Source: Neodiprion pinetum (lineage: Eukaryota > Arthropoda > Insecta > Hymenoptera > Diprionidae). Taken from it: a DNA stretch of 64,000 bases. The translations under genes and the position numbers were made by a program. The notes beneath the pieces were generated by a model that was given only the letters and a program-made list of their open reading frames with translations, was not told the DNA's origin and made no database searches. Location of the stretch: the NCBI RefSeq assembly GCF_021155775.2, contig NC_060238.1:14980542-15044541 (forward strand), given 5' to 3'. Below, in pieces: positions 10,659 through 20,810 of the stretch. Position 1 is the stretch's first letter, and each line of letters starts with the position of its first letter.

Positions 10659-11081
10659 TGTGTGTGTCAAATCCCATGAAAGTATTCATTTTGCGGCAAA
10701 CCACGAAAATGATCAATTGCTGGCGGAGGACGAGGGGCGGGGGGGCTGCGCCACGGATTTAAGGGGGAGCGAGGGAGGAGCACCGGGGATTTAGGAGGAA
10801 TCTAAGGGGGGGGGGGGTTAGCGCTGCGGGTTTAGGGTGGCGGGAGTGGAGTAGCGCAGGGGGTTTAGGGGTGAGGGAGGGGGGTAGCACCGCGCGTCAA
10901 GGGGGGAGGGAGGGGGGCAGCGCTTCGGGTTTAGGTCGGCGGGAAGAGGGTAGCGCTGCGGTTTGAGGAGGAACCAGCGGGGCGGACCGCGGGCCGAGGG
11001 GGGACAAGGTGGGAGCTAGGGGTAGCTGGGTGGGGGGGAGCGCCGCCATCTTTGAGTTAGAACTTTCGTAAATACACTACT
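9302..11081. mobile_element. 1.8-kb fold-back element with GC-rich minisatellite arms
   Basis: The left arm (9303-9590) begins AGTAGTGTATATAC and reads inward through TTCTAACTCAAAGACGGCGG, a C-rich tract and a (CA)n run. The right arm (10627-11081) is its reverse complement, with (GT)n, a G-rich ~33-bp minisatellite (units containing GCGCTGCGGGTTTAGGG) and CACTACT at the end. GGAAT at 9297-9301 and 11082-11086 is a likely 5-bp target duplication. The AT-rich interior has only weak frames (9647-10006, 10338-10532) that I do not recognise. The element is probably non-autonomous, and its superfamily is not identified. Confidence 0.7.
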
Positions 11082-11696
11082 GGAATCCGATGAGAGTGAA
11101 AGGCGCAAGCATGGCAGGTGACAAATTTGTTTATAACCGACGTTTCTGTTAGTCAAATATTTAGTAAGTACTCCGTTATGCCACCCTAACTGAAGATCCG
11201 ACGGTTAAGTATAGTGTTTTTTTTTTTATGTGCAAATTACAGTATGGGCTACGTATCGAAGTTGTTAGGCCTCAGTATCTTTGTATTTGAAAAACGATGA
11301 GTGAAGTTAGGCATTTTCATTTCAGGTGTGTGGAGACAAGGGTCTATAACGAAAAAAATTCTTACCTGGATACAATACACACAAGTATATTATTAGAAAG
11401 AATTGTTTTTCCATACCGAGATATGTAGCAACATAGAAACTTGGTGCTGTCGGAGCAGTGTTCACATCCATTTTCCAATAACTCGGTTTAGGAAAGCACA
11501 TGTGCAGATTAGCCAAGCTGACTGTTCGACATATCTTGGCCATAGTTTGAATACATCCCAAGGGGGTTCCCTGCAAAATTGACGATCAAGTGAACCCAAC
11601 AGTTGTTTTTTAGCCATCGTATTAGGGATGACAGTGAATGGTTTTGTATAGTCCACAAGAAAAAAAAAAGTGTGTGTGTCAGCTCCGACGCACGAC
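11082..11696. other. Non-coding stretch, no gene seen
   Basis: No coding signal. Only T and A homopolymer runs occur (11217-11228, 11660-11669). Confidence 0.5.
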
Positions 11697-12591
11697 TGGA
11701 GTTTACTCCTTACAAACGATAATTATGATAAATATCGAATAGAAGAAGAGGGTAAATAAAGGCATTTTTCTAAATGATAAGAGAAACACACATATATCTG
11801 TAATTATTCGGATTATTTATATTACTTCAAAAATTTCCAAATTTTGAGTGCGTATTCGTAATAAGTGACTGCAAAAACCCCCGAGTACCAACTTTCGCTC
11901 TCGTCAAACGAGTTTTTGCACGTTTGGTCCGCCATATTGAATCCGCCATCTTGAATTTTTAAATTTTGAGTGCAGATTCGTAATCAGCGACCCCGAAAAC
12001 CCTCGAGTACAAAATTCAAGTCGATAGTAAGTGAGGAAAAATATGTGCCGCTAAGGGTTAATATAAGTAATGAAAATAATATGTAAATATAAAATATATT
12101 AAATCAATTAATCAAAAATAATAAAAATACTAAATAAAAGATCTAGTTGTTCGTATTTGAAATGTATATTATTCATAAATGTAAACGATAAGCTTACCAA
12201 TTAACCACATCCATGTGTTTTTCGGATTCTACTTCATTATCATCTAAATGAATTTCTTCCATATCTTCAAATATTTTGACGTGATAACGTCACGTCTTAT
12301 AAATTCATACGCAGGTACACAACACACACGTATAGATATACGCACACATTCAACTCTCAGACCAGATGTAGTTAACTATACAGTGAGACTACGAAGCACC
12401 GCACAAAGAGGAGACCCCGAGTATGGGATACGCTGTGTAATGTATTCCATCTCATTCTTATGCACGTTCAATATATATGTTTGTCTCTTTCTATAACGCC
12501 TCAAGTTTTCGTGTTACACTTGATTTTACTCCTCATATAATTTCCGTACCGAGCCCTATAACTCAAATCGTTTCTTAAGGAGTAAACTCCA
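11697..12591. mobile_element. 895-bp AT-rich element with ~24-bp TIRs
   Basis: The left end TGGAGTTTACTCCTTACAAA (11697-11716) matches the reverse complement of the right end at 12568-12591 with a few mismatches. The terminus itself holds the small dyad GGAGT..ACTCC. Inside, two diverged ~110-bp repeats (about 11838 and 11948) share AAATTTTGAGTGC and CGTAAT..G.GAC, next to CCGCCATATTG / CCGCCATCTTG motifs. There is no transposase and no clear target duplication. Confidence 0.55.
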
Positions 12592-12983
12592 AAAATGTAA
12601 ATAAAGAAAAAAATAAATGAATACATCAAAATATACAACTTAAAAATAGTTTACATAGGAAGCAATTCACCTAGTGAATGCGACTTGATTTAACAGAAAA
12701 GAAATTACATTCACCTGGTACGCGAAAATTTATTTTGTATGATAAAACTTGATGTGGACATGACGATGATAACAGATTTACAAAATAAAATGTAATAATC
12801 GGTGCTACATCACAGTGATATAGCGCAATACGGAGCTCCCAAGCTCGCATCGTAGATCAGTTTTATTGGCAAAGAAGGACGGACGTTGAAATCAGATGAC
12901 GGTTAGAGACGTTGAGTCAACAACGGTCGGACGAGAAGAAAGAATTACCGGCTAGTAACAGACATATATGTATATGACCTGGG
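12592..12983. other. Non-coding stretch, no gene seen
   Basis: AT-rich with no recognisable coding or repeat content. Confidence 0.45.
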
Positions 12984-13130
12984 AACATAGAAGCGAAACT
13001 AGGCAGTTTTGATGATAGAGCAGAGATGTGCACAATAGGTAACTCAGGAACTAAGAATGATGTATTACAGACGTAAAGATATTACTGAGATATTTAATAT
13101 CATGACGTAAATTAACTGCACGAGAATGTG
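12984..13130 (-). mobile_element. Inverted fragment of a Penelope-like element 3' end
   Basis: This stretch is the reverse complement of 30340-30500 with limited divergence; shared words include CATAGAAGCGAAACTAGG and CATGACGTAAATTAACTGCA. The partner lies in the C-terminal coding/3' part of the Penelope-like element, so this is a second, oppositely oriented end fragment about 0.8 kb upstream of that element's 5' half. Inverted partial copies next to full copies are a known habit of Penelope-like elements. Confidence 0.7.
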
Positions 13131-13942
13131 CAACAAAGCGGACAATATCAATAAGTTAGCTAAGCTTTTAAATTTCAAACGGCATTACCCTGTTAATTCG
13201 GCGTCTAGCGTAGTGTCTGAGATATTCTAAGAGAAATACTGGTAATGAGGTAGATAGTGGTCAAGATTTATTGCTACAGAATTTTTGACGCTGAGACGAC
13301 ACTAGATTATTATAATGATATTTATCTTTTATTTTGTTATCACGGTTACATATTTACATTATTTACAAACAAACTCGTTGAGATGACTGAATGTTGCTAA
13401 TTACGACAAAACTTAATGAAGTAATTGAGAACGTGGCTTCCACGTGTTCGTTAACACGTTGAACTGAGTTGAGACGACAATGAGAGGTTCTAGCAAACTA
13501 TTAAACAAAATAATACTTGCAGAAAACTCAGAATAATGTTGAGCTTCTATATTTAAGTGAAAACTATGAGATTTGCTTGAGATGGTACTACAAAATTGAG
13601 ATTACTATTTGGGAATACACGTAGTAATTTGATAATAAGAGAATGGCGCCCACGCTGTTCGAAAGCTTTTCCGGAAAAAGTATTGAGAACACTTTGTGCT
13701 GTTTGTTGGAGATGACTAGATTTCGCATGACTAGAATCTTCTACCAATTAGAAAATTCCGAACGATGAGACGACGAGAAATTTCACCAAAAAAAAGTTAC
13801 ACGAGTTGTGGCGTGATATTTGACCAATAAAAAAATTCGTGAGGTGCACGTAATTAAATTGGTAATTTCCCCATTGGTGAGCTTTTCGCGGGCAATCTGA
13901 AATTGAGACGTCGGATGGCGCGTCAGTTGCCTCTCTCGAGAG
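13131..13942. other. Stretch upstream of the Penelope-like frame, no gene recognised
   Basis: No recognised domains. It may be the 5' untranslated part of the Penelope-like element, but there is no direct evidence. Confidence 0.35.
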
Positions 13943-14831
13943 GTGTTGCCGCCATACGTGCGTGACGCGGTTTTCGAACACGTAGACAACAAATGGCTTG
14001 TGATCTTAAGCAACGTCCCTAATCCGGACAATGTGGCGGATGTTCTTAAATTGGGACCAAAATATGGTACCCCTTTCAAACCTAAAAAGATTCGAATTGT
14101 TGACCTCGTATTCGATTTTGAGTCCAACATCTTTCTCAGTTCACAGGATCTCAGAAACCAGGCTAGGCTAGAATTTACTACTACATTGAAGAAGTTGAAA
14201 AACATCTCAACTCGTTCTATGAGTCACGATGGCGCCTTACAGTGCAAAATCGAAGAAATTTCATCTTTCCGCAAAGATAACTATGAGTTAATGTTTTTAA
14301 GGTCGGACAAGGGTAATACAACTGTCGTCATTACCAATCAAATGCATTTGGAAAAAATGCTTCTCCAGCTTTCCAACATTGACACTTACAACATTCTCAG
14401 ATTCGACCTCAATTGTATCTTGTAACTAAATGTCAAAAAATTAACGACAAACTGGGTTGGAGCCGAACATATTTTCTTACAACTTAAACGTTACATCGCC
14501 AAATCTGATTGTGTACCGCTACGAGCCTATAGGTTGCCCAAACTCCATAAACTTGATGTACCGTTAAGAATTATTGTCTCCTTCACGAACAGTCCTACGT
14601 TCAACCTGACTAGAACTCTTAGTAAATGAATTGAGAACAACATCGTCCCTTTCGCATCACGCGTTAAAGACAGCTTCACTCTAGTTGAAGGCATTAGTAA
14701 ATTCATCCTCCTGCTCAATTACATTCTTATCTCTCTCGATGTGGTCTCCTTGTTCACCAACGTACCTCAAGCTCTCGCAATCAACGCTGTCTACGGTAGG
14801 TGGTCTCAACTAGCTAAAAATGTCTCTGTTC
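13943..14831 (+). pseudogene. Penelope-like element reverse transcriptase, 5' half (decayed)
   Basis: The first frame (13943-14425) has the N-terminal Penelope features: WLVILSNVPNP followed by VLKLGPKYGTPF, then DKGNTTVVIT and a DTY motif. After a frameshift near 14400, the 14520-14640 stretch reads RLPKLHK.DVPLRIIV..NSPT. A further frame contains RT motif A as LDVVSLFTNVP (about 14735), with the catalytic Asp kept. In-frame stops occur (for example TGA near 14627). Coding similarity stops near 14825, where the TIR of a DNA transposon begins, and it resumes at 28600. In such elements this RT, with a GIY-YIG nuclease, copies RNA at chromosomal nicks. This copy is dead. Confidence 0.8.
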
Positions 14832-14956
14832 CACTCACAAGGAAACGTTTTCAGGTGTCCCCCTCCGATCTCGATGAAACTCTGGTATGTTATAGAGGGT
14901 CAAAATCGATGACACACGTATTTTTCTTATCGGCCCAAACTCATATCAAAGAGGTG

Positions 14957-15372
14957 TGTTTCGGCAAGGTATCGAATAGTTAAATGTGTGTCTCGCGACA
15001 CTCAAAATCGTCCTCGTACATGTACGCATACTCGCGTGCAATGTTTACTTGCCGTCTCTGCGTCAAATCTCGCCGCTTGCCCGTGTCGCGACTCAAAACC
15101 CATCAGCTGTATCTCATGTACTGTCTACTATCTCGAAATCATGTATGTGTATAATCTATGTCTTCTCTCGCTCTGTAAAATCTTCACTCTCTGTAACGTT
15201 CTCTTGCGATACGGTTTGTATCGCCTCATCAAAACCAACAAAAATCTAGTTTATCGGCATTCATTATCTCTCTCCATCTCAACAACACTTTCGTTTCATT
15301 CACACTCGTTCTCATCACTAATTTGCGGATCCCACGTCGATGATCCATATCTTTTCGCCATTTCTTTAAACA
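14957..15372 (+). mobile_element. Solo LTR of the BEL/Pao family found complete at 47.1-54.0 kb
   Basis: Exactly 416 bp, from TGTTTCGGCAAGG to CTTTAAACA, the same length and sequence as the LTRs at 47104-47519 and 53553-53968 but in the opposite orientation. Flanks AGGTG / GGGTG are a 5-bp target duplication with one change. The uninterrupted target is visible in the opposite TIR arm near 18800. It arose by LTR-LTR recombination after insertion into the transposon. Confidence 0.9.
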
Positions 15373-15463
15373 GGGTGAAACACCCCTCCAAAGTTGACCA
15401 CCTCCCAAAATGATTTTTCTGTTTTGCATACAAGGAGGGGATTTTGATAACTGATAATGATAG

Positions 15464-15742
15464 TGTTACAAAGGGTAAAATCACCCGTTTTGTCCCCTCT
15501 TTAATCATCTAGTAGTCATCATAGATAAAAGACGTTTATAAACCTCTTATGTCTTTCAAAAGAATAAGGTTGCTGCGTCAACCAACATCATTGTAAAAAC
15601 AGTCTTGTTTCAGACTTTAAACGAGAAACACATATTTCGCAATTGGAGCTTTTTCACAACATTTTATTCACGCTTTTGATTTTGACTTGATAATTAAACT
15701 CGCGGATCCATATTTATTTTCGTAACGTCAAAGAACTTTACA
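15464..15742 (+). mobile_element. ~280-bp LTR-like insertion (TGTTACA...TTTACA), copy 1
   Basis: Absent from the matching right arm of the host transposon, which gives its boundaries. Flanks are ATAG (15460-15463) and ATTG (15743-15746), a 4-bp duplication with one mismatch. A second copy, reversed, is at 48437-48724. TG...CA ends and a 4-bp duplication suggest a short solo LTR or a MITE. Confidence 0.75.
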
Positions 15743-16325
15743 ATTGTAATAAATACCTCGTCAAAAGTGATGAAAAACAGACTCCAAATATTCTCAAGAA
15801 CTCCTTATTTCAGGGGTAAACTTGTACATACAAAGTTCATTTTTTACATTAAAAACAAGATGTTCATCAGAGCTCAATGAATCCAACAGCACTGTGAAGA
15901 GCATGCAAGAATACAGAATACTTGCTTTCGATTTTTTCACAAAAACTGAACTCTTATCGACTTTTTTCCCAATATTGCGGATTGTGTCTAGTATTTAGCC
16001 ATGAATTATTGAATAACATTGTTTGAGGCTCGCATTCATTCTGGCATCGCTCTCTTATCATTTTACTGTTTTGTCATTCTTTTTCAAGAAACGTAAATAT
16101 TTTTCATTTCAAGCAAACTATCAACTACTCGAAAATTCGATGTGTGTCATATGTAAACAAGTCATATCTCTACTTGAATTAATTCTATGGCACAGATATT
16201 TTTTTTAACGATTACGCGTATCTTTCGTATATTTTCAAAATGAAAAGTCGTGAGACCGTTCAGTGCTTGTTAATACGTTAATAACAGAACTTCGAGCAGT
16301 TATTTAATTTCTTCTCACGTTCACA

Positions 16326-17992
16326 ATGAAAGTAAATCTAATAAACGTTATTAAACTTTTGTGGGCAGCATTTGAAGTAATGAATATACCCGAGTCCCCG
16401 TTAACAAATGATGAACGTGAAATAGTATCGAACTTCGAAAACATTTTATTACAAAGCATGACAGAATATAATAGTGTGGAAACGATTGAGGAAAATTCTC
16501 TTGACTTTGAAGACCCTACAAAAATCTTGAAACGTTCACGTTCAGTGGAAGAGGCAGATTTTCAGGTGCCTTCCGAAGGACCTGAAGATAGCTGTTCCGA
16601 AGATGACGAACCTTCAAGTTTCGATTATAAAAGAAGAGCTGTTGAATATTGGAGAAGTGCAAAGACGAAAAAAAATCGCTCAATTGATACGGTTCGTCAT
16701 AGATATAAAAAAGTCAAATCAGTACGACAATTGCGTCGTTGGGCACACCAAATCAACCAGGGAGGGACATACATGGAAAAATTGGCTCGCATATCAGAGT
16801 ATACATTGCAGAATATGAAAAATGCCATTGACGCAGGCTTGATTGTTCATGATACGGATCTGCAAAGATGGGCTTTACAGGCCCAAGGAGTTATCAGTCA
16901 TAAGGATTTTTGATTCAAAGCATCGCCAACGTGGTTACTTCACTTTAAGAAGATCTATCGCATTACTAGCAGAAAAATCAATAAATTCGTCACGCGAAAA
17001 TCAGTGGGAAATAGTGAATATTTACACAAGAGTGCTGAAGAATTTTTGAAAAGAGTTGAACCTTATATTTCCGAATATGGATTACAAAATATGTGTAATT
17101 CTGATCAGAGTGGTTCCCAAATAGAGATTCATTCTGGACGAACGTTAACGGAAGAAGGAACTAAACAAGTGTCGTGCATAGTACAATCAGTAACTTCAAC
17201 AACGCACAATTATACTATACAGCCTACAATTTTAGCGGACGGAAAATTATTATCTCCTTTATTTATTGTTTTGAAAGAACCATCCGGAACGTTCGGACCT
17301 ATAGTTGAACAACATTCATTCAGACCGCCAAATGTTTTCATCACAGCTTCCAAATCAGGAAAAATTACTTCAGGTATAATAATTCTTGTTTCGCGCTGCA
17401 TATATTCCAATAGTATTAATCACAATGATTCATTACAGAGCATTTCAAGATGTGGTTAGAAGAAGTGTTTATCCCAAAAATGGGACCGAAGAGTCTACTT
17501 CTAATTTATTCTTGGAGTGGGCATTGTTCTAGAGTTGTGCAAGAGACAACACCCCCAGACAAAAAGTTGACGACTTTATTGATACCGAAAGGAACCACTG
17601 GAAAAATTCAACCTCTCGATGTTTTGGGCTTCCGTATATGGAAAAATTATATTCGTCATTTTTCAGACACCCTGGTTCTTCTTGATTATGATTTAAATTT
17701 ACATTTAAGGAATAATATAATAAAATTACAGTCTTCGGTTCACAACCAACTGTCATCTCCGCGATATCATAATTTGTTTCGTTATGCGTGGCATAAAAGC
17801 GGGTTCATTGCAAAGAAACATGATGAATTTGATAACCCCGTCGATTTTGCATTTGGACAGACATCTCATCCGAATTGTGAAGTCGAAGGTTGCACGAATG
17901 TCGCAGTAATCAGATGTTCTTGGTGTAAAAAATCACTTTGCCTACAGCATTTTTTTGATGAATATCATTATTGTACCGACTATCATCCATAA
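16326..17992 (+). pseudogene. pogo/Tigger-like DDE transposase with one intron, inactivated
   Basis: Exons 16326-17373 and 17439-17992 flank a 65-bp intron (GTATAATA...ATTACAG, phase 1); splicing restores frame across the DDE domain. N-terminal helix-turn-helix-like region about residues 95-200, then DDE core: first Asp in CNSDQSG, second in what should be DSWSGH, third in GKIQPLDV. A C-terminal Cys/His cluster (CEVEGCTN, CSWCKKSLC, HHF-type end) matches this insect family. Damage: an in-frame TGA at 16911-16913 and a GAT-to-TAT change giving YSWSGH, which removes the second catalytic Asp. The enzyme would cut and paste the surrounding element through its TIRs, but this copy cannot. Confidence 0.85.
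17374..17438 (+). other. 65-bp spliceosomal intron in the transposase gene
   Basis: The donor follows ACTTCAG and the acceptor is CATTACAG. Removing it joins the KSGKITS and HFKMWLEE segments in one frame through a Glu codon split 1+2. Short introns of this kind are common in insects. Confidence 0.85.
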
Positions 17993-18989
17993 AGCGATTT
18001 ATAGATAAACTTGGAACTTGTTTTTGTTTAAAGGGTGTGGCCACGGTAGAGAAAGTAGAATCATGTGCATATTCAACAATTTTGTATTATATAAAAACGT
18101 CATTTATTTACAAAACTATTTACAGGTGTATTTAGTGTATGAATCGGAGTAATAAAAAAAAAATTTCTTCATTTATTTTTTCAATGCAAAATGGCTAATA
18201 ATCACTACTTGTTTTTTGTTTATCTTTTTCCCAGCCCTTACCCCTCAAATATCTGTGCCATAGAATTAATTCAAGTAGAGATATGACTTGTTCACATATG
18301 ACACACATCGAATTTTCGAGTAGTTGATAGTCTGCTCGAAATGAAAAATATTTACGTTTCTTGAAAAAGAATGACAAAACAGTAAAATGATAAGAGAGCG
18401 ATGCCAGAATGAATGCGAGCCTCAAACAATGTTATTCAATGAAGCATGGCTAAATACTAGATATGATCTGCAATATTGGGAAAAAAGTCGATAAGAATTT
18501 AGTTTTTGGGAAAAAATCGAAAGCACGTATTCTGTTTTCTTGCATGCTTTTCACAGTGCTGTTGGATTCATTGAGCTCTGATGAACATCTTGTTTCTAAT
18601 GTAAAAACTGAACTTTGTATGTACAAGTTAACCCCTAAAATAAAGAGTTCTTGAGAATATTCGAAGTGTGTTTTTTATCACTTTTGACAAGGTATTTATT
18701 ACTATCATTATTAGTCATCAAAATCCCCTCCTTGTATGCAAAACAGAAAAATCATTTTGGGAGGTGGTCAACTTTGGAGGGGTGTTTTACCCCTTCAAAA
18801 TGAGTTTGGGCCGATAAAAAAAAATACGTATGTCATCGATTTTGACCCTCTATAACATACCAGAGTTTTATCAAAATCGGAGGGGGACACCCGAAAACGT
18901 TTCCTTGTCAGTGAACTAATCAATGCGTTACACATTTGTTTCAAGACTAAATGTCCCCAGTTCAATCCCGGGTTTCGGCACCAACATAG

Positions 18990-19007
18990 TGGTCTTTTGA
19001 ACCGGAT
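18990..19007 (+). promoter_or_regulatory. Putative primer-binding site
   Basis: TGGTCTTTTGAACCGGAT starts with TGG and closely resembles TGGTCCTTCGAGCCGGAT, next to the 5' LTR of the other BEL family in this window. The priming tRNA was not determined. Confidence 0.55.
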
Positions 19008-19143
19008 AGTAAGCAAGCCTAGAGTCGTGTGTGGTTATTATGCTGAAAGAGGTCGACGATGGCGTGCACACGTGTCAGTTGAAATTGTGTTGAACATTGA
19101 GCCGCTGAGCAACTTGACGTGTGATTTCTAATGATTTGTACGA

Positions 19144-20810
19144 ATGATAGAAAGACAAGGAGACGAGAGCTTGACAGCACAGACCAAGAAAGAGGTGGGT
19201 AGGATGTCGAGAGGAGGAGAGGACGGCACTGAGCAGCAACTCGACAGAGCGGCAGGAGGCACGACCCAGGGTTCACGTACAATACGAGGAGAAACTACCG
19301 CCGGTTCAGTCACACAGGAACCGATAGTACAAGAGCATCAAAGTCAGCGAAATGCGTCCTCGCATCGGAGCGAAGGGAGCGTTAGTTCCCGAAAGCGCAG
19401 GCTGGAACTACGTTCGGAAGAAGAGCGGGAAAAAATAAAAAAGGCTAGATTGCTGGAGCAAGAGAATATCGACCTCGAGCTTGTTAATAAGCGTCTGGGG
19501 GCCGAAATGGCTAAAATGTTAAGTTCAGACGAGGAGCGACAAGATGTGGTGGCCGGCCAGATTGTTGACAGAAGTCAAAGTGTACGCGATTGGGTGGAAG
19601 ATCCGGCACATCACCCAGAGCCTCCATACAACATATCCCAGCTCCGTAAGGCTAGTGTACCCCAAGAACAACCCAAAGTGCCGCCGACGCGGGATCTGCT
19701 GACCTTACAACCAGGAGGCACAGCGATAGATGCATCCGACACGACCTCGACTCAACATATGGAAATCACACAAGCAGGTGCGACAATGAGGATGGTCAGT
19801 AGAATGACCTGAACCAAAGAACTGCAATATTCAACGGAGATTGCCTCGATTGGTTGCGTTTCAAACGTACATACGCAATATCCACCGACATTGGTGGTTA
19901 TACAGAACGAAAAAATATATCACGATTGTACAACTGTCTCCGTAGCAAAGCCAAAGAAGCAGATGCGTCTCTGATGATGAGTAGCAATAACTGCCAACGA
20001 GTGATGCAGATACTCGAATTACCATCCGGTAACCCAGATACCATATTGGGAAAGATAGTCAAGGATCTGAAAACACTACCTAGAGTAGGCCCACGAGGAG
20101 TGGATTTCATAACTTTAGCTACTGAAGTAAAAAATGGTGTCGCGGCAATGGAAGCGGCCAAACATAGCGGATATCTACACAGCCTGAAACTGGTAACGAA
20201 CATCATCGGAAAAATGCCGGAAGAAGAACCAAGAATGATGAGCATCGCTAAGTTCTAGTTCACTGAAGCAGAGAAGGCGTGCAATGCAGGGAGCAGTGAT
20301 TTCTTTACCCACGTAAGGTTAGAAAAGTCATCTGGGCAATCTAGCGATGAAAATCAAAATAATCATAATAGTTATTTCAAGCCCAGGCAAGAAAGACGGT
20401 CAACGGTATTTGTGGCAAGTAGCGGCCAGGAAGACGATTCATCACAGAAGAAAAGGGGTTATTACGGAGCTCAAGGAAGGCGACATTCATCGTGTATGTA
20501 CTGTAATGAAGTCGGACATGAAATCAGAGCTTGTCCGAGTTTCGGGAAAGAGCTCGTCGAAAAACATTGGGACTGGGCGAAAACAAATACTATTTGTTTC
20601 CGCTGTTTCAAGAGTGGCCACAGGAGAGACATGTGCCGGAAAGACAAATGTCAGATACCAAATTGTAGACGATCTCATCATACCCTATTACAGCCGATGA
20701 CACGTCAGGGGAAGAATTCGAAGACCGCAAGAAACAAAGTGGGATCAGCGGGGCGTTCAAATCAGAATCCAGAGAAGAATAGTAGAAACCCACAGCGACA
20801 GACCCAATGA
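19144..20810 (+). pseudogene. BEL/Pao gag (second family)
   Basis: The N-terminal frame 19144-19812 is Arg/Glu/Gln-rich, with a coiled-coil-like stretch near residues 80-130. After a frameshift near 19800 the conserved BEL gag region follows (GDCLDWLRF, GGYTERKNISRL). A TAG at 20256-20258 interrupts the frame, which continues into a nucleocapsid part with CMYCNEVGHEIRAC and CFRCFKSGHRRDMC zinc knuckles plus a trailing Cys/His cluster. Gag packages the element's RNA. This copy has at least one frameshift and one nonsense codon. Confidence 0.75.

Larger units (their letters stand above)
14832..18920 (+). mobile_element. pogo/Tigger-like DNA transposon with very long TIRs
   Basis: The left arm starts near 14832 (CACTCACAAGGAAACG) and the right arm ends near 18920 as its reverse complement. 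With two insertions removed (14957-15372 and 15464-15742), the arms match continuously inward to about 16205 and 18238, giving TIRs near 0.68 kb. A transposase pseudogene lies between them. The element sits inside the Penelope-like RT. The expected TA target duplication was not clear, so ends may be off by several bases. Confidence 0.75.

Noticed and set aside
18938..18983. tRNA 3' half ending in CACCA just before the BEL internal region
   Set aside because: The T-arm has a mismatch and no 5' half is present. Its reverse complement TGGTGCCGAAACCCGGGATT looks like a retroelement primer site, so it is more likely retroelement sequence.
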